Shown here piece by piece: positions 34,091 through 46,164 of a stretch of DNA of 64,000 bases (the first letter of the stretch is position 1; every line of letters begins with the position of its first letter). Source of the DNA: Ornithodoros turicata. Taxonomy: Eukaryota > Arthropoda > Arachnida > Ixodida > Argasidae. The stretch is taken from contig NW_026999461.1 of assembly GCF_037126465.1 (NCBI RefSeq), positions 62,001 to 126,000 of the forward strand. Direction: 5' to 3'. The notes beneath the pieces are model-generated. The model was not told the origin of the DNA. It ran no database searches and was given only the letters and a program-made list of their open reading frames with translations. Position numbers and translations under genes: made by a program.

Positions 34091-36122
34091 ATTGATTAAC
34101 CAACTTGCGAAGAACAATAAGGCTTGAAAGAAGGGTGTTGCGCAAATGTTCACTGCAGGCCTAACCCTATATAAATATCGTATTCCAGCTTCTGCACTGT
34201 AAGTGAACCCGGACATATGTTCGGAGGGGACCACGTTCTTTGTTGCTACAGCCCTGGAAGTCGAGTGCCTTTCGGGCTAGAATCAAGTCTTTTGTCCTAG
34301 GCTGCCTCCATGTCTATGAAAATAAAGCTCAAATTGAAATCCATAAACGAGAAGACGCTATTCGTTCTGGCTACATACAAGCTGGACCAAGCTGTTACAT
34401 AAACTTCAAACTGACAGATTAAGCGGCCTTGGTAATCGCCATTCATTCCACCTTTCTCACCCTATGACCTTGTTCCAAATGCGGGAGAGGAAGACCCGGA
34501 CTTTGTGGTCGCCCGCCTTTCGGTGCATATGAGCATTTGGATGTTCTGGACGTTTGGTGCTTATGAGCAGCTTCTCCCCTCCTGCTCATTTCCACCAAAC
34601 GCTCAAAACCACCAAATTTTTTTCGGTGCATATGAGCGTTTGGAGGTTTTGAGCGTTTGGAGGTTATGAGCATTTGGTGCATATGAGGCACAACCATCCG
34701 CGCCGGCCTTTATGAAGCGGGCACAAGTGGGCATGCAATGACTCAGCATGCTATTCTCGGTATTGGGCTCGTCCTTGCAGTTCGGACTGTCCCGTCAATT
34801 CGCTTGGTTCCGGTGTGCGTGTTTGTTCCGAACATCTGGAAGCGTCGAAAGATATGTTTGGCGCAGGGACGAGCGGCGATGATGAGCTGAGCAACTGAAA
34901 ATTCGGCACCCGCCAAAATAATGATGATAATAAATACTAGTGAGATAAGCACAACATCCCCATTGTCTTGCGGCCTCCCAAATACAACAAACGGCGTCTA
35001 GTCATAACGGCCCGGATATATCTTTATTTATTTATTTATTTATGCTGTTGTATGAGCCGTTCCAGTTGTGCTGGTTGCGTATTCTGTGTTTTTTTTTCTA
35101 GCGCCTAACGTATTCAGGCGAAAGGAAAAAATAGGAACACAGATGACTGACAGGGAATGCCAACTGCTTTATAGCACAAGGACCAATTTATTTCATCTCC
35201 AATGTAATTCTGGTGACAGCAGCTGAGGCGCCCAGCGAATCAAACAGCCAAAGCGGATGCCTGGAATGTTCTAATCTGCAGTGTACTGCACGCCCATACC
35301 ACACGACATTTATTGAACGAAATACAAACATTGCCCATCTCTGTGACCCTTTGCTCCACATCTGTTGCAGGCTTTTGGCTTCCTCCGGTAGCTCCATTGT
35401 TGCGTGCTCTTGCCTTTCACAGACGTTCCGTATCCCTTCACCAAGGCCAGGGAAATTATTCCTGCAAGACATGAAAGGCCCCGGCCCTGGGCTATATGGT
35501 AGCCGTCCTGGCGAGCATTCCCGGCTTTGGCACCTTGTCTTTCGTGAGGACCTTGTGCTGCATGACAAACATGTTATGCGAGAAAGTTTCTAAAACGAAC
35601 AAACGGCTGGTGATACACGTGTTACGCGCGGGCCAGCCCACTGCAATAACATCGAATACTTACGTGTACGTTCAGGAGGGTGACGCCCCCCAGGGAGACT
35701 TGAGGGAGGCGGGCCAGCCGTTTGTTGTACCTTTTGATTTCGGGCGAAACCAAGGGCTTTCTGAGCTGTGGCATGAGACGAAACACGAAGATATGAAGGG
35801 CGTGCCTTCCGAGATCATCAATTAAAACCTAAAACGGCAGAGAGAATCAATTAAACACAAGCAGGATATACCGACGGCATAAACAGACTTGCGCTTACCG
35901 AGATGTCCCGTATCAGCTCCCGGGCATTTCTGCCATTTTGCAAGTCGTTGCGCCAAACGTAGACTACAATTAAGTCGAGCATGCAGAGTCCGAGCCTTCG
36001 GACCCTCTGTGTCAGCCCAGCAGCTGTTGCCCCAGGGTAGCTGAACGTCAGGATGCTCACCGACAGGTCGGTGGGCAGCCTGTCCCTGCCCAGAAGCTTT
36101 AGTTGGCTGCTGCCGATCAAAG

Positions 36123-39100
36123 GGTTGTGCCTCATATGCACCAAATGCTCATAACCTCCAAACGCTCAAAACCTCCAAACGCTCATATGCGCCGAAAAAA
36201 AGTTGGTGGTTTTGAGCGTTTGGAGGAAATGAGCAGGAGGGGAGAAGCTGCTCATAAGCACCAAACGTCCTGAACATCCGAATGCTCATATGCACCGAAA
36301 GGCGGGCGACCACAAAGTCCGGGTCTTCCTCTCCCGCATTTGGAACAAGGTCATAGGGTGAGAAAGGTGGAATGAATAGCGATTACCAAGGCCGCTTAAT
36401 GTGTCAGTTTGAAGTTTATGTAACAGCTTGGTCCTGCTTTTATGTCACCAGAACGAATAGCGCCTTCTCGTTTATGGATTTAAATTTGAGCTTTATTTTC
36501 ATAGACATGGAGGCAGCCTAGGACAAAAGACTTGATTCTAGCTCGAAAGGCACTCGGCTCCCAGGGCTGTAGCAACAAAGAGCGTGGTCCCCTCCGAACA
36601 TATGTCCAGGTTCACTTACAGTGCAGAAGCTGGAATACGATATTTATATAGGGTTTATATTATATTATGCATACATAGGCCTGCAGTGAACATTTGCGCA
36701 AAAGTCTTCTTTCGAGCCTTGTTCTTCGCAAGTTGGTTAATCAATGCGTCATAGTCTAGAGATATGATAATCATCTTTTCTGTTGACTATGAACTCAGAA
36801 AGCCTGACATCTCGTATGGTTAACTGAGCGCAGGATATTCTTGATCGGTCAGTTTCATTGTGCTGAGACTACTTTCAGCATCAGCGACAGTAGCTGGTGT
36901 GGTCAGAAAATAGAATGCTGACGCAAATGCAAGGATTCAGATATATCTCCTGGAGGCTTTCTTGTATGTGTACGTTAAAAATTGTTTGGCGTCTCTTTGT
37001 TTAGCGTCCTCTCTTTTTCTCAATGACACAAAAGGATATTCCATTATATAGTTCGCTGGCATCGATGTCTACCATTTTTACTTCAAAATTTTTGCTGCGA
37101 TTCTCCAGTTCAAGTTCCCATTGACGCTGCCCCAAGTTGTTAGCGTATTACAGAAATCCAAGCAACTTTTACCACTCCACGAGTTGGTCGACAAAACAGA
37201 AGATGTGGCCTGATCAGTGAGAATAAGAAAGAACTGAGATTTGAATTTTCGTTCTGCAGAAACACGACTCTTCCTTTTTATTTATTCATTTATTTTTTCT
37301 TTCACTTTTAGGAGAAGGTAGCAGACATTGCAGAACTGCTTCATGATCTTGTCGCGTTGTCTGTACTCCGCTAAATAAAGAGAGGAACAGAAAGAACAGA
37401 CGCAATTTGTACAATACAAGCGGTGCAGCAAATGGAACCGCTTTTATGTTCCTCATTAAATGGTGTGCAGCGTTTATTGTTCATTAAGATTAATGTTAAT
37501 TTAAAAAAGCATGTCTTCCAATTTCGAACAAATGAGGAGTGCGAATGATAGCACTTGATTGGCTATGATTCGGTTTATCAGATGTCCACAACGACGCTCC
37601 TGTATTTTTGGGCGCACGGAACCGCGCGGGACCATTTCTTCCGCCACGCAACCAGGGACCAATTTTTCCGGGACGAACTTTTCCGGGACTATTTTTTTCC
37701 GAAACTGCATCCAACATGCTCTACACATTCTCGCTCCTATAGTTATTCTACCTTCGGTCTGGAAGATGACTGGCTTGGTTCTTTGGATGATTGGTTTTCA
37801 ACTCAAATCTGTTTGCCCACCGTTTTAGGCATCCAAGAACAACATTACTTCCTCTTATAAGTAGAACTCGGAAATTTACGTGCCAAAACCATGAAAATAG
37901 ACAGATATTTAGACAAAAAAAAACCTAAACAGGCAAGAACATGTAAAAACAGACACGTTGTAGCACATGCCAAAACTACTTCTAATGTACGCTTCACTGC
38001 GCAGACTTTATACTGTGGAACTGTAGCGAATGCTACAGAACCATTCGATGACGCCAGTGCCTGACTGCGACGCTGTGCAGCGTCAATCCTCCTTCCTGCA
38101 CAGCTAGTTCAAGCTCACTGGGTGTTATCGTTGAACCTCTAACATATATTCAGTTTAATGTTATTTCTTCAGTTTATTTTTACTACTCGTTTTCTCTTGT
38201 GTTTACTCGTTTATGTAGCTTAAGGCGCTATGGAGTAGACGGCGTTCCATGTTGATATCCGTTCATCGGCCACATTGTCTCTTACACGTTTTGTCAACCA
38301 CACTCTACCTTAGGTAGGCGAATTTAATTCACTGTGGTGACGATGAAAGGTCTCGCCGTTGTTTGCCTCACAGAGGTGTGGGCAACGTCACGACTGACGG
38401 CCTGGGGGAATGTGCATCCTGGTCGACTTCTATAGGAACTGTGCCGACATATGATTTGGTCGAAAGACATATCATCGGAGATCGAAACGGCAGCGGTCGT
38501 TTGATCGATTTTTTATTGGTTCACTTGGAGTGTTGAACGCCGGAGTTCTAAATGCCGTTATCCTAAGCAACATTTAACTGCGTGTAACCCGTTTGCTCGT
38601 AAACACATACCTCATGCTAACCCACTTTGTTAAATAATAATTGATTTCAAGTATTAAACATTCTTGGCAAATAAATAAAAAATAAATTAATGACATTTTT
38701 CGATTATTTATTCCTGTTGAATGTGGATAAATTTTAACAATGTATTATTGTTTCTGACAATCAACTGACCGTTGTATAGGAGAAACAGTTTTAGTTCATT
38801 TACTTTTCGCCTATGTGCCGGTGAATCTAAATTTAGTTCTTGCAACAGACATGTAACCGAAGAAGTCCTTCGGAACCTAGACAAGATAAGCAGGGCCGCA
38901 GATCTTTGTACTTTCTCTATTTTTTTCGGATAGCGTGCATGTGTAGTGACCCAGATTGCAGATGCATACACTAAACGAGGTTGAACTAAGGTTTTATATG
39001 CTGTTAATTTAATATCTTTCGTTGTGCCATGGCGAAATTTCCTTCTTAACATCCACAGACTTCGAGTGGCTTTCGCGCACATATGGAGCCTTTAAATATG

Positions 39101-39877
39101 TCACCAGCAATGAGAAGGGTGCTCAGAAGAAACACAGACTATCGGCTGCTCCCAACCTGGGGCAACTTTCTTCAACATGTGTGGTTCGTAAATTACAAAC
39201 GTCTGCAAGTAACCAGCGGTCTCCCTGCAAAAAAAAAAGAAAAAGAAATAATGATAATAAAAATGAAAAAAAAGCAGAGTACCTGATTGCCAGCTCCATA
39301 TGCTCGAGTCAAAAGTTACAGAAAAAGAGGTGCGGATGACACAGTGCATGCAGTTTTGAACTCCCTTCGAACAAACGTCTTTCGAGCAAACGGCGTCGAT
39401 CAATCGCCTTTCGATCAAATGGTTTTCGACCAAGCGGCGTTCGATCAAACGCCTTCGATCAAACGTCATTTGACCAAACGGCGTTCGCCCAAATGGGCGG
39501 ACACTACGGCGTTCAAACACCCATTGACTCACGATAGATAAAAATAAACTTCCATAAAAAATCGTTCTGACTACATACAAGCAGGACCAAGCTGTTACAT
39601 AAAATTCCAACTGACACATTAAGCGGCCTTGGTAGTCGCCATTCATTCCACCTTTCTCACCCTATGACCTTGTTCCGAATGCGGGAGAGGAAGACCCGGC
39701 CTTTGTGGTCTCCCGCCTTTTGGTGCATATGAGCATTCGGATGTTCTGGACGTTTGGTGCTTATGAGCAGCTTCTCCCATCCTGCTCATTTCCACCAAAC
39801 GCTCAAAACCACCAACTTTTTTTCGGTGCATATGAGCGTTTGGAGATTTTGAGCATTTGGTGCTTATGAGCTACTAC
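36123..39877. mobile_element. Long-TIR element, copy 2 (inverted relative to copy 1)
   Basis: This is copy 1 turned round: GGTTGTGCCTCATATGCACC at the left and the complement of GTAGTAGCTCATAAGCACC at the right. A perfect 10-bp target duplication, CCGATCAAAG, lies at 36113-36122 and 39878-39887. Internal segments appear in reverse order: hAT relic (about 36730-37110), GGTCCCGG array (37600-37705), LINE scrap (39082-38708) and the GGTCGAACGCC array (39360-39510). It is about 270 bp longer than copy 1, mostly because copy 1 lacks sequence around 38450-38720. It disrupts codon 4 of the SGNH gene. Confidence 0.85.
38708..39082 (-). pseudogene. LINE reverse-transcriptase C-terminus in copy 2
   Basis: A 124-codon open frame with the blocks RRKFRHGTTKDIKLTAYKT, LVQPRLVYASAIW, YPKKIEKVQRSAALLI and PAHRRKVNELKLFLLY. 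This is the C-terminal tail of a CR1/Jockey-group ORF2 and the longer version of the scrap in copy 1. Confidence 0.7.
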
Positions 39878-39887
39878 CCGATCAAAG

Positions 39888-41790
39888 CGCCTTTCATGGT
39901 CGTCCCTGACGGTATCTCTCGTGAACGCGACCAGATAGACACTGAAGCCACAGCTCGACCTCTCACTACATGCCCCACTTTATATGTGCACAGGCCAAGG
40001 GGATGGTGAATCAGCCAGCTTTGTGTTCATGTGAGCATGAGCAGCAACGGAACAAGGAGGGAAGAAAAAAGAAAGAGGCCGGCGCAGACTCGAAGTGAAC
40101 CGACATTGTGTAGGTAGAAAGCAACGATGACCCAAGACCGATGACACTGAAGGGAGGTAAAGGGGTTATTATACTCCCCCACACAAAAAGAAAAAGAAAA
40201 GAAAAACGAAAGAAGGCTTCCACACTCCTAAGCGAGTAGTGGACCTCTCAGCTACATGCCGTCATGCAGTACGAACAAACAAACAGAAAAGGAACGGAAA
40301 GTGAGAGGCGGAAACAAGCAGGTTGAGCGGCTATGATGGCGGGAGCTCTGCGAAGAGCCTGTCAAGCACTACATATTTTCCAGTTGATCCGACTTGGTGA
40401 ATGGACATGTCGTTGTACTTGGCTTCCCGTGCTAACGAGTTCAAGCCCAGAGCCGGCTGTGTGGAATGCTCTTCTTCTCACGTTGAGGTGCGCGCATGTG
40501 AACAGTTTCTTGCGATGTCGGCCTCGCGTGTAGGAAGAAATGGTCTCAGAAAGAATAGCTCCCGTAGGAATGGCCCCGGAAAAAATGATACCGGCCAGCG
40601 AGAGAGAAAAGAAAAACGGTCTAGTTGACTTTTCTCTCTCTCTCTCTCTGTCTTTGCTTCCGCTCAGAATACAACTTCACTGCATATATTTTCCTTTTCT
40701 TCTTTGTATTTTCGCGCTGATAAATTGCAACAGAAACGAAATTTGTCCATTGCAAAAAGGGGACCGAACAAGGTGTAAATATCATGTAAAATTATGGTGC
40801 CACTAGTATTTTGCAAGTGCGCTGTGCGGATGGCCATATTTCTGACGATTGCGAGAGCGCTGGGCCGCCCACTCGACACGATCGCCCATGGAGCGCGCCA
40901 AGCATTGCGGGAAAATCTGAGGAGCGCGTGACGTCAAATATCTCTCGCGCTCCATGTGCGGCTGCACGGTACAAACACGGCGAATTCTGAATAACGCCTG
41001 AAGATGTTTGATTCGGAGATCTCGTGGAAGTCTGAAGACAGTATATTCTATGAGCGATGGGTTCGTACAAGCTTCTTCGTCTTCGTTCTTTCCCCGTAGC
41101 AGGAATTAGACGTACGCCGAAACACCAAACGAAATGAAGCGAAATGAAAGTCAGGAACTCCAACAGGAGAGCCAACGTGCGTCACTTCCGTGGTCTGCTA
41201 CGGCGGCGCGGCGACGCTCACCAGGGGCTCAGAGTGCTCCACGGCCGAATTTTATATCGCGATTGTGGCGGCGTTTCAACTAATATACGCAAATCTAAGT
41301 CGAATTCCGGATTGTTTTGGTACACATCGCAATATGAGGCAAATAGCTGTGCAGCCTATTTTCGTTTCCGTCGTCCTTTAAAAAGTATTGGGTAGGTGTG
41401 TCCGAATATTATCATTTGAACTGGAGACAAACATACGGTATTATCGTTATCTTATGCGTTATACGTAATTATAATATACGCTCAAACGCAGGGATGCTTT
41501 TGTTCTCTATCGCGGGTGCGCGTCATCAAGTAAAAATTAATGTCAGAACAAACGTTTAGCGTTTATCTTAGCAAACAAGATAAACGCTAAGAAATAAAAG
41601 TACCAAATAATCGTACTTATGATAAATAAATATAAATAATAGTAATACATAAATAAAATAAAATACGAAGTCCGGACAGTCGTCTGAACCCACCATCTTT
41701 GCCTGTATGTCTGTGCGTATGCTGCCGAATGTGTAACTCTCCTTGCTAAAGGGTCATTGTCAGTTAATAAGATTCTGAAAATCATCGATA
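39888..41790. other. Mixed non-coding region
   Basis: The left part (39888-40000) should be the 5' region of the disrupted SGNH gene. A (TC)n run lies at about 40629-40650, next to a GGAAAAAATGGTCC-type motif array (40545-40590) related to those in the long-TIR elements. Inverted CATGGAGCGCG/CGCGCTCCATG blocks occur at about 40889-40960. A 251-bp open stretch at 41144-41395 is unrecognised. Confidence 0.35.
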
Positions 41791-41803
41791 AATATTTCGG
41801 CTT

Positions 41804-43577
41804 TTGATACGTCTTGTGCATTGGTTGTATATTTCATGCACTATAACCGTGGTTACATTTCATGCGACAGAATTGGCGCAGCCGAACATGTCAGCAGAGC
41901 AGCTAACCGAAACGCTGACTACTTCTCTTCGATGCTGTTCGCGAACCGTAAAGGTCGCGACAGGACATATGGGAACAAATCCTCGCGTGGAACAACTACG
42001 AGCGCAGAGGCGGAGAGCTGAACGAAAGGCTAGACGATCGGGGCTGTTTCAAGACATCATAGAAGCCCGGCATACTGCCAGGGTAGTACAGAAGGAACTA
42101 AAGAATGTTGACAAAGAGCGCTGGCGTCAATTCTGCGCAACGCTGTCGCCTTTTACTCGCGCTGCCAGAGTGTGGAGCGTGGCCCGGAGTCTGAGAGAGA
42201 CCCTCCCGCCCAAAAATCCTTTGGGAGTGCTAGCGCTGTCTCTCATGCGGTCCGAGAACTCTGTTGCGCTGGACTTCTGCAAGATTATATCCGCAAATTC
42301 GCAAGCTTCAAACACTGACGTATTCCGCGCTTCCACTTCCGAGATACAGGAGGCGATCTCACGAAGAGAACCAGTGGTGAACGAACAGATGGATATGGAC
42401 TTCACATTGGGTGAATTCAGAGCCGCGGTGTGCCTGTCACGAGTACAATCGACGCCAGGTGGAGACGGAATCTCCTATCGAGCCATCCGAAACCTTAGCG
42501 ACGGCTGTGTTTCCTGTGTGATCCATGTCCTCAATACATCATGGAGAAGCGGTGAAGTGCCGCAGTCTTGGAAAGATGCCGTAGTAGTCCCGCTGTTAAA
42601 GCCTGGAAAGCACCCATCTGACCTGTCATCCTTTCGTCCAGTTAGCCTGACGAGTTGTCTTGGTAAAGTCTTGGAGCGAATGGTCTTGCATAGACTGGAG
42701 TGGTGGCTTGAGGGTCATCGTACCTTCCCCGAAGAGATGGCGGGCTTCCGTCGGAATCGTAGCTCCATAGACCCTGTTCTCGATCTCGTCACCACCGTCG
42801 AGCAAGCGAGGAGCCAGAAGAAAATAGTCATGGCAGTGTTCCTGGACGTCAAGAGAGCCTACGACACCGTCAGTCATGCCAACGTTCTGCATCTTTTGTT
42901 GCAAGCAGGCGTTCCCGACAGAATGTTCTTGTGGCTGGCTGATTTTTTGCGCCATAGAACACTCTCTGTTCGCACAAAAGAAGGAGTCACTTCGAAAGTT
43001 GTCTTGACTCAGGGCGTACCACAAGGCAGCGTTTTAAGTCCTATCCTTTTCAACCTTGTAATGGCAGGCCTAAAGTCCTGTATCGCCCCTAACGTCAATA
43101 TATCTGTCTATGCTGATGACGTCTGCATTTGGACTGTTGGGAAATCGAGGCCTGCAATCCTACGCCGTCTTCAGCATTCCCTGGATAACATCTTGCGGTA
43201 CCTAACGGAGGCAGGCATGGATATATCAACTGAGAAAACAGCAGTCATGGCTTTTACTCGGAAGCATATGCATCGGTATCAGCTCTTCCTTGGCGATACG
43301 CCTCTTAGGCTGGTAGCACACCATAGATTCCTGGGTGTCATCCTAGACTCCAACTTGTCCTGGAAGAAACACATCGATCACCTGGACACAAAGGCACACC
43401 GGTGGATTTCCGTCATTCGCCACTCTGCTGGGCCGAAGTGGGGAATGAATGAGAAGTCTCTTCTGGCCATCCACAAAGCCCTAGTCCGAGGGACTCTGCT
43501 ATATAGCCAACCAGTCTTGCACGGAATTTCACAGACGCAAGAACAACGACTGCGGTGTATTCTAGCACGGAGCTTAA
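41804..43577 (+). CDS. I-clade LINE ORF2, reverse-transcriptase part
   Basis: A continuous frame (nominally 601 codons, the last ones belonging to the insert) encodes the region between endonuclease and polymerase and the whole reverse-transcriptase core. Visible are STPGGDGISYRAI (216-228), FRPVSLTSCLGKVLER (277-292), the first catalytic Asp in FLDVKRAYD (D348), QGVPQGSVLSPILFNLVM (403-420), and YADD at 436-439. The polymerase copies LINE RNA into DNA at the target. The 5' endonuclease part and ORF1 are missing, so the copy is 5'-truncated near 41870; the first residues of the open frame are probably flanking sequence. The frame continues, after the TTAA element, into the RNase H part at 44908. 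Confidence 0.88.
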
Positions 43578-44907
43578 AGGAGCATGGAAATGATCGGAAT
43601 AAAATATGACGGGAGAAGTAGAAATTATGATTCTGAGCCCTGTGATACATATTCGCACAAAAAGTTTGAGCGTAGCGCGCAATCCTGGAGCGCGAGGGAG
43701 CTTTGAATCTCGCGGCAGAAATGCCCCCTCACTCGGCTGTCAGCCGCTGACGTCATGTGACCGCGCCGTCTTTTTCTTTATTTTTTGCGATTTCTCCGGC
43801 GCGCGCTGGCAAGCCGACCGGGAAGGAAGCGTTGTTGCTCATCGGACGCCGTGCGAAGGACAGGTGATGAATTGAACACTCTTTAGGCGACACGTCTGCT
43901 CTTCTCGACGAAACGTTTTATGGAGTTGGAGGCTAAGTTCCTCGAGCTTCGATTTCGCCACACGAATGTACCGGAGGCTGGTAAGTGATGCTGCTAAGTG
44001 TGAACGAACAATCGGATTGAAATATAGTGCTTCTTCTTGTTTACAAATGCATAGTCATGAAGACGCGGCGCAGTGACCAGTGTTTTCACTTGAAGATGTT
44101 GCCGACAATCATGACTTCCCCGTGTTGTGGTCAACACTATGGGCTCTGAACCGCATGGACACTGGCATCTCTGAGGCGAAAGAGCGGACCGATGAACGCA
44201 TAGCTGTGTAACATTGCGCTTACCATATCTTAGTGATACCAGGAGCGTAACGTCTCCACAAACACTACAACATGAATACCAAAATAAAGTTAGTAAAGTT
44301 CATCTGCTAGCGATCTGTGGGAAACCCCAAAATACATGGTCAAATAATCATTTTCTTTTTTGAATGGTCATACGCAGAATACAACACTGGCACATGGAAT
44401 AAATCTCCAACTGACAGGAACGTATTTAGTCGTATCACATATATATATGCTCAGCACAATCGGAACAGAAATCACAACCGCGTACGATCCACCTCAACCC
44501 GGGCCGTCACTGCAACACAGAGGCCTGGCTACACCTTTTACACTGCCCGCAGTCTTGTTTTATGCAAAACTTACGAGACAAATCATGTAAGAACGCAAGT
44601 GAATGTCAAACGCAAATAAATAGCAACAGCGTCTCAGTCGGTAAGTTGCCACGATTCCTGAGCTAGCAGACGATTCTGGCGGGGAGCGGACGCTTCCGGC
44701 AGCCAATGAAGTGCTCGGACGCCTGACGTCACCACACGCCAGACTCGGCTTGGGGGAGACTGTCGCCGCGGAGCGCATTCTTCCAAACTAATTTTCTCAG
44801 GAAATTCGCGCTTTTCGAAGGAAATATTTTCCGTAACAGTTTATGAAGGTAGTATGTTCATATCAAGCGGCGAAAAAATATATGTTCCAAATGATTTCCA
44901 TGCTCCT
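43578..44907. mobile_element. 1,330-bp non-autonomous TTAA-flanked element inside the LINE
   Basis: The insert begins AGGAGCATGGAAATGATC and ends in the reverse complement AATGATTTCCATGCTCCT-type sequence, with TTAA on both sides (43574-43577 and 44908-44911). Reading across one TTAA with the insert omitted keeps the LINE codon frame exactly. TTAA duplications are made by piggyBac and Kolobok elements; the AGG terminus fits Kolobok better than the usual CCC of piggyBac. There is no transposase. Both end regions are GC-rich and carry TGACGTCA or TGACGTCAT sites (about 43749 and 44724). Confidence 0.88.
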
Positions 44908-46164
44908 TTAAGGGTATGTCTTGGCGTCCCGAGAGCCGCGAAAACGCGGATGGTGATAGCAGAAGCCCGCGAAATACCCATTGAAGTCTTACGGCAGAGG
45001 GAGACCATTCGCCATTACTTGCGCCTCAGAGCACACCACCGCCGCCATCCACTAATAGCAAAAGTTTGTCGCCGGAAGCAATGTAACGCATACAACTGTT
45101 TCATGGAAGTGAAACCTAAGGTTCCCCCGTTTTCTGCAAGATCAGTGGTGCCCACGACGCCTCCGTGGTCGCTTCCAGTACCATCGATCGCATTGTCAAT
45201 TCCTGGTCTTAATGTCAAACGAAACCAAGTGCCTACATCAGTTCTGAAACAGGTTGCAGCGGATATGATGCACAATCGCTATTCTGACCACACTGCAGTT
45301 TTCACTGACGGATTCTCCAGTCATGAATGTTCATCGTCTGCATTTGTTATTCCAACTGACGGTGTGTCATATGGATACCGTCTCTCACACCGCACATCAT
45401 CAACGTCGGCTGAGTTATATGCTGTCCTGTTGTTTCTACGTAAGACGCCCTGTGACGATCCGCGGGCCTGGGTCATCTACTCAGATTCAAAGGCTGCTCT
45501 TCAATGTATAGCCAACATGGGAATACGTGGATCGCTCGCCCCACTTGTCACTGATATCCTCCATCATGTTCAGCTTCTAAGCGATCACGGTCATCATATA
45601 TCCCTGCAGTGGGTCCCGGGTCACTGTGGTTTGAGCGGAAACGAAGAAGCCGACAGAGCGGCAACGGCTGCCCAACAGTCTCGGGCTGTTGTACCAACGG
45701 TGTTATCAAGAGGAGACAGGAGATCACTTCTGAATGAGCTCATTCAGCCACTAGCTCGCCAGCAGTGGAGTCGGGACATCACTGACAGGTCTCTCATGTA
45801 TTCTGTGGATCCCACTATGTCCTTCTCAGTTCCTGACCGTTTACCACGCTATTTTACGTCCCTCCTGCACAGGCTTCGTCTCAACGTTGCCTTCACTCCC
45901 CAATTCAAGTGCCGAATCGGATACTGTGACAGCTGCCTATGCTCCAAATGTGGCGTTGAAGCGAACATTGAGCACGTCCTAATAGAATGTAAGCTCTACG
46001 AAACGGAGAGGCGGCAACTCTGTGCTCAGCTGAGTGGTGCTAGCCGACAAACGTTCAACCTGGCTGCAATTCTTGGCCCATGTCAGAGCCATGCCCAACA
46101 CCGTCGAGGACTTCTGATGTTCTTGGAGTTCCTCTTGGCTACCGGCTTACTCCAGGCGCTGTAG
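44908..46164 (+). CDS. I-clade LINE ORF2, RNase H and C-terminus
   Basis: The frame from the right TTAA to TAG at 46162-46164 encodes the segment after the polymerase (RVCLGVPRAAKT), a linker, then a ribonuclease H domain. In the open frame starting at 44854 the catalytic acids are D152 (FTDG), E187 (TSAELYA), D211 (YSDSKAAL) and D267 (GNEEADRAA), all present. RNase H removes the RNA strand after reverse transcription. The C-terminus has a Cys/His cluster (CDSCLCSKCGVEANIEHVL) typical of the group. RNase H in ORF2 is the mark of the I superfamily (I, R1, LOA, Tad and relatives). Confidence 0.9.
   Translation, partial: LRVCLGVPRAAKTRMVIAEAREIPIEVLRQRETIRHYLRLRAHHRRHPLIAKVCRRKQCNAYNCFMEVKPKVPPFSARSVVPTTPPWSLPVPSIALSIPGLNVKRNQVPTSVLKQVAADMMHNRYSDHTAVFTDGFSSHECSSSAFVIPTDGVSYGYRLSHRTSSTSAELYAVLLFLRKTPCDDPRAWVIYSDSKAALQCIANMGIRGSLAPLVTDILHHVQLLSDHGHHISLQWVPGHCGLSGNEEADRAATAAQQSRAVVPTVLSRGDRRSLLNELIQPLARQQWSRDITDRSLMYSVDPTMSFSVPDRLPRYFTSLLHRLRLNVAFTPQFKCRIGYCDSCLCSKCGVEANIEHVLIECKLYETERRQLCAQLSGASRQTFNLAAILGPCQSHAQHRRGLLMFLEFLLATGLLQAL

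Larger units (their letters stand above)
31214..34695. mobile_element. Long-TIR element, copy 1 (Mutator-like target duplication)
   Basis: The left end GTAGTAGCTCATAAGCACC and the right end (reverse complement GGTTGTGCCTCATATGCACC) begin inverted repeats of about 270 bp built from CCAAACGCTCA and GCTCATATGCACC motifs. The flanks AACCGCGCCG (31204-31213) and ATCCGCGCCG (34696-34705) are a 10-bp target duplication with one mismatch. Long terminal repeats plus a 9-10-bp duplication fit Mutator-like elements. No transposase of that type is present. The interior contains a GGTCGAACGCC motif array (31590-31750), a LINE scrap (31990-32380), a GGTCCCGG-type array (33150-33240) and a decayed hAT dimerisation region (33770-34090). 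Confidence 0.8.
34744..39897 (-). pseudogene. SGNH-hydrolase/zinc-knuckle gene, exon 1 split by a transposon
   Basis: The minus-strand gene starts with an ATG at 39897. Ten bases later it is interrupted by long-TIR copy 2 and resumes at 36122; counting the target duplication once, exon 1 is 234 bp in phase. It encodes IGSSQLKLLG and, after SYPGA, the block DLIVVYVWRNDLQNG, the SGNH/GDSL hydrolase fold pattern. Exon 2 (35828-35664, 55 codons, phase 0) has RLMPQLRKPL and RYNKRLARLP. A further exon near 35460-35310 has a canonical CX2CX4HX4C zinc knuckle (CNRCGAKGHRDGQC, about 35366-35325) ending in a stop; another open frame overlaps it. A possible last exon (about 34901-34757) follows an acceptor (attttcag). 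Such gene fusions could be host genes or LINE ORF1 relatives. The exact splicing of exons 3 and 4 is uncertain. Confidence 0.6.

Noticed and set aside
35213..35593. 126-codon plus-strand open frame
   Set aside because: It lies antisense to the SGNH/zinc-knuckle exons and shows no family features.
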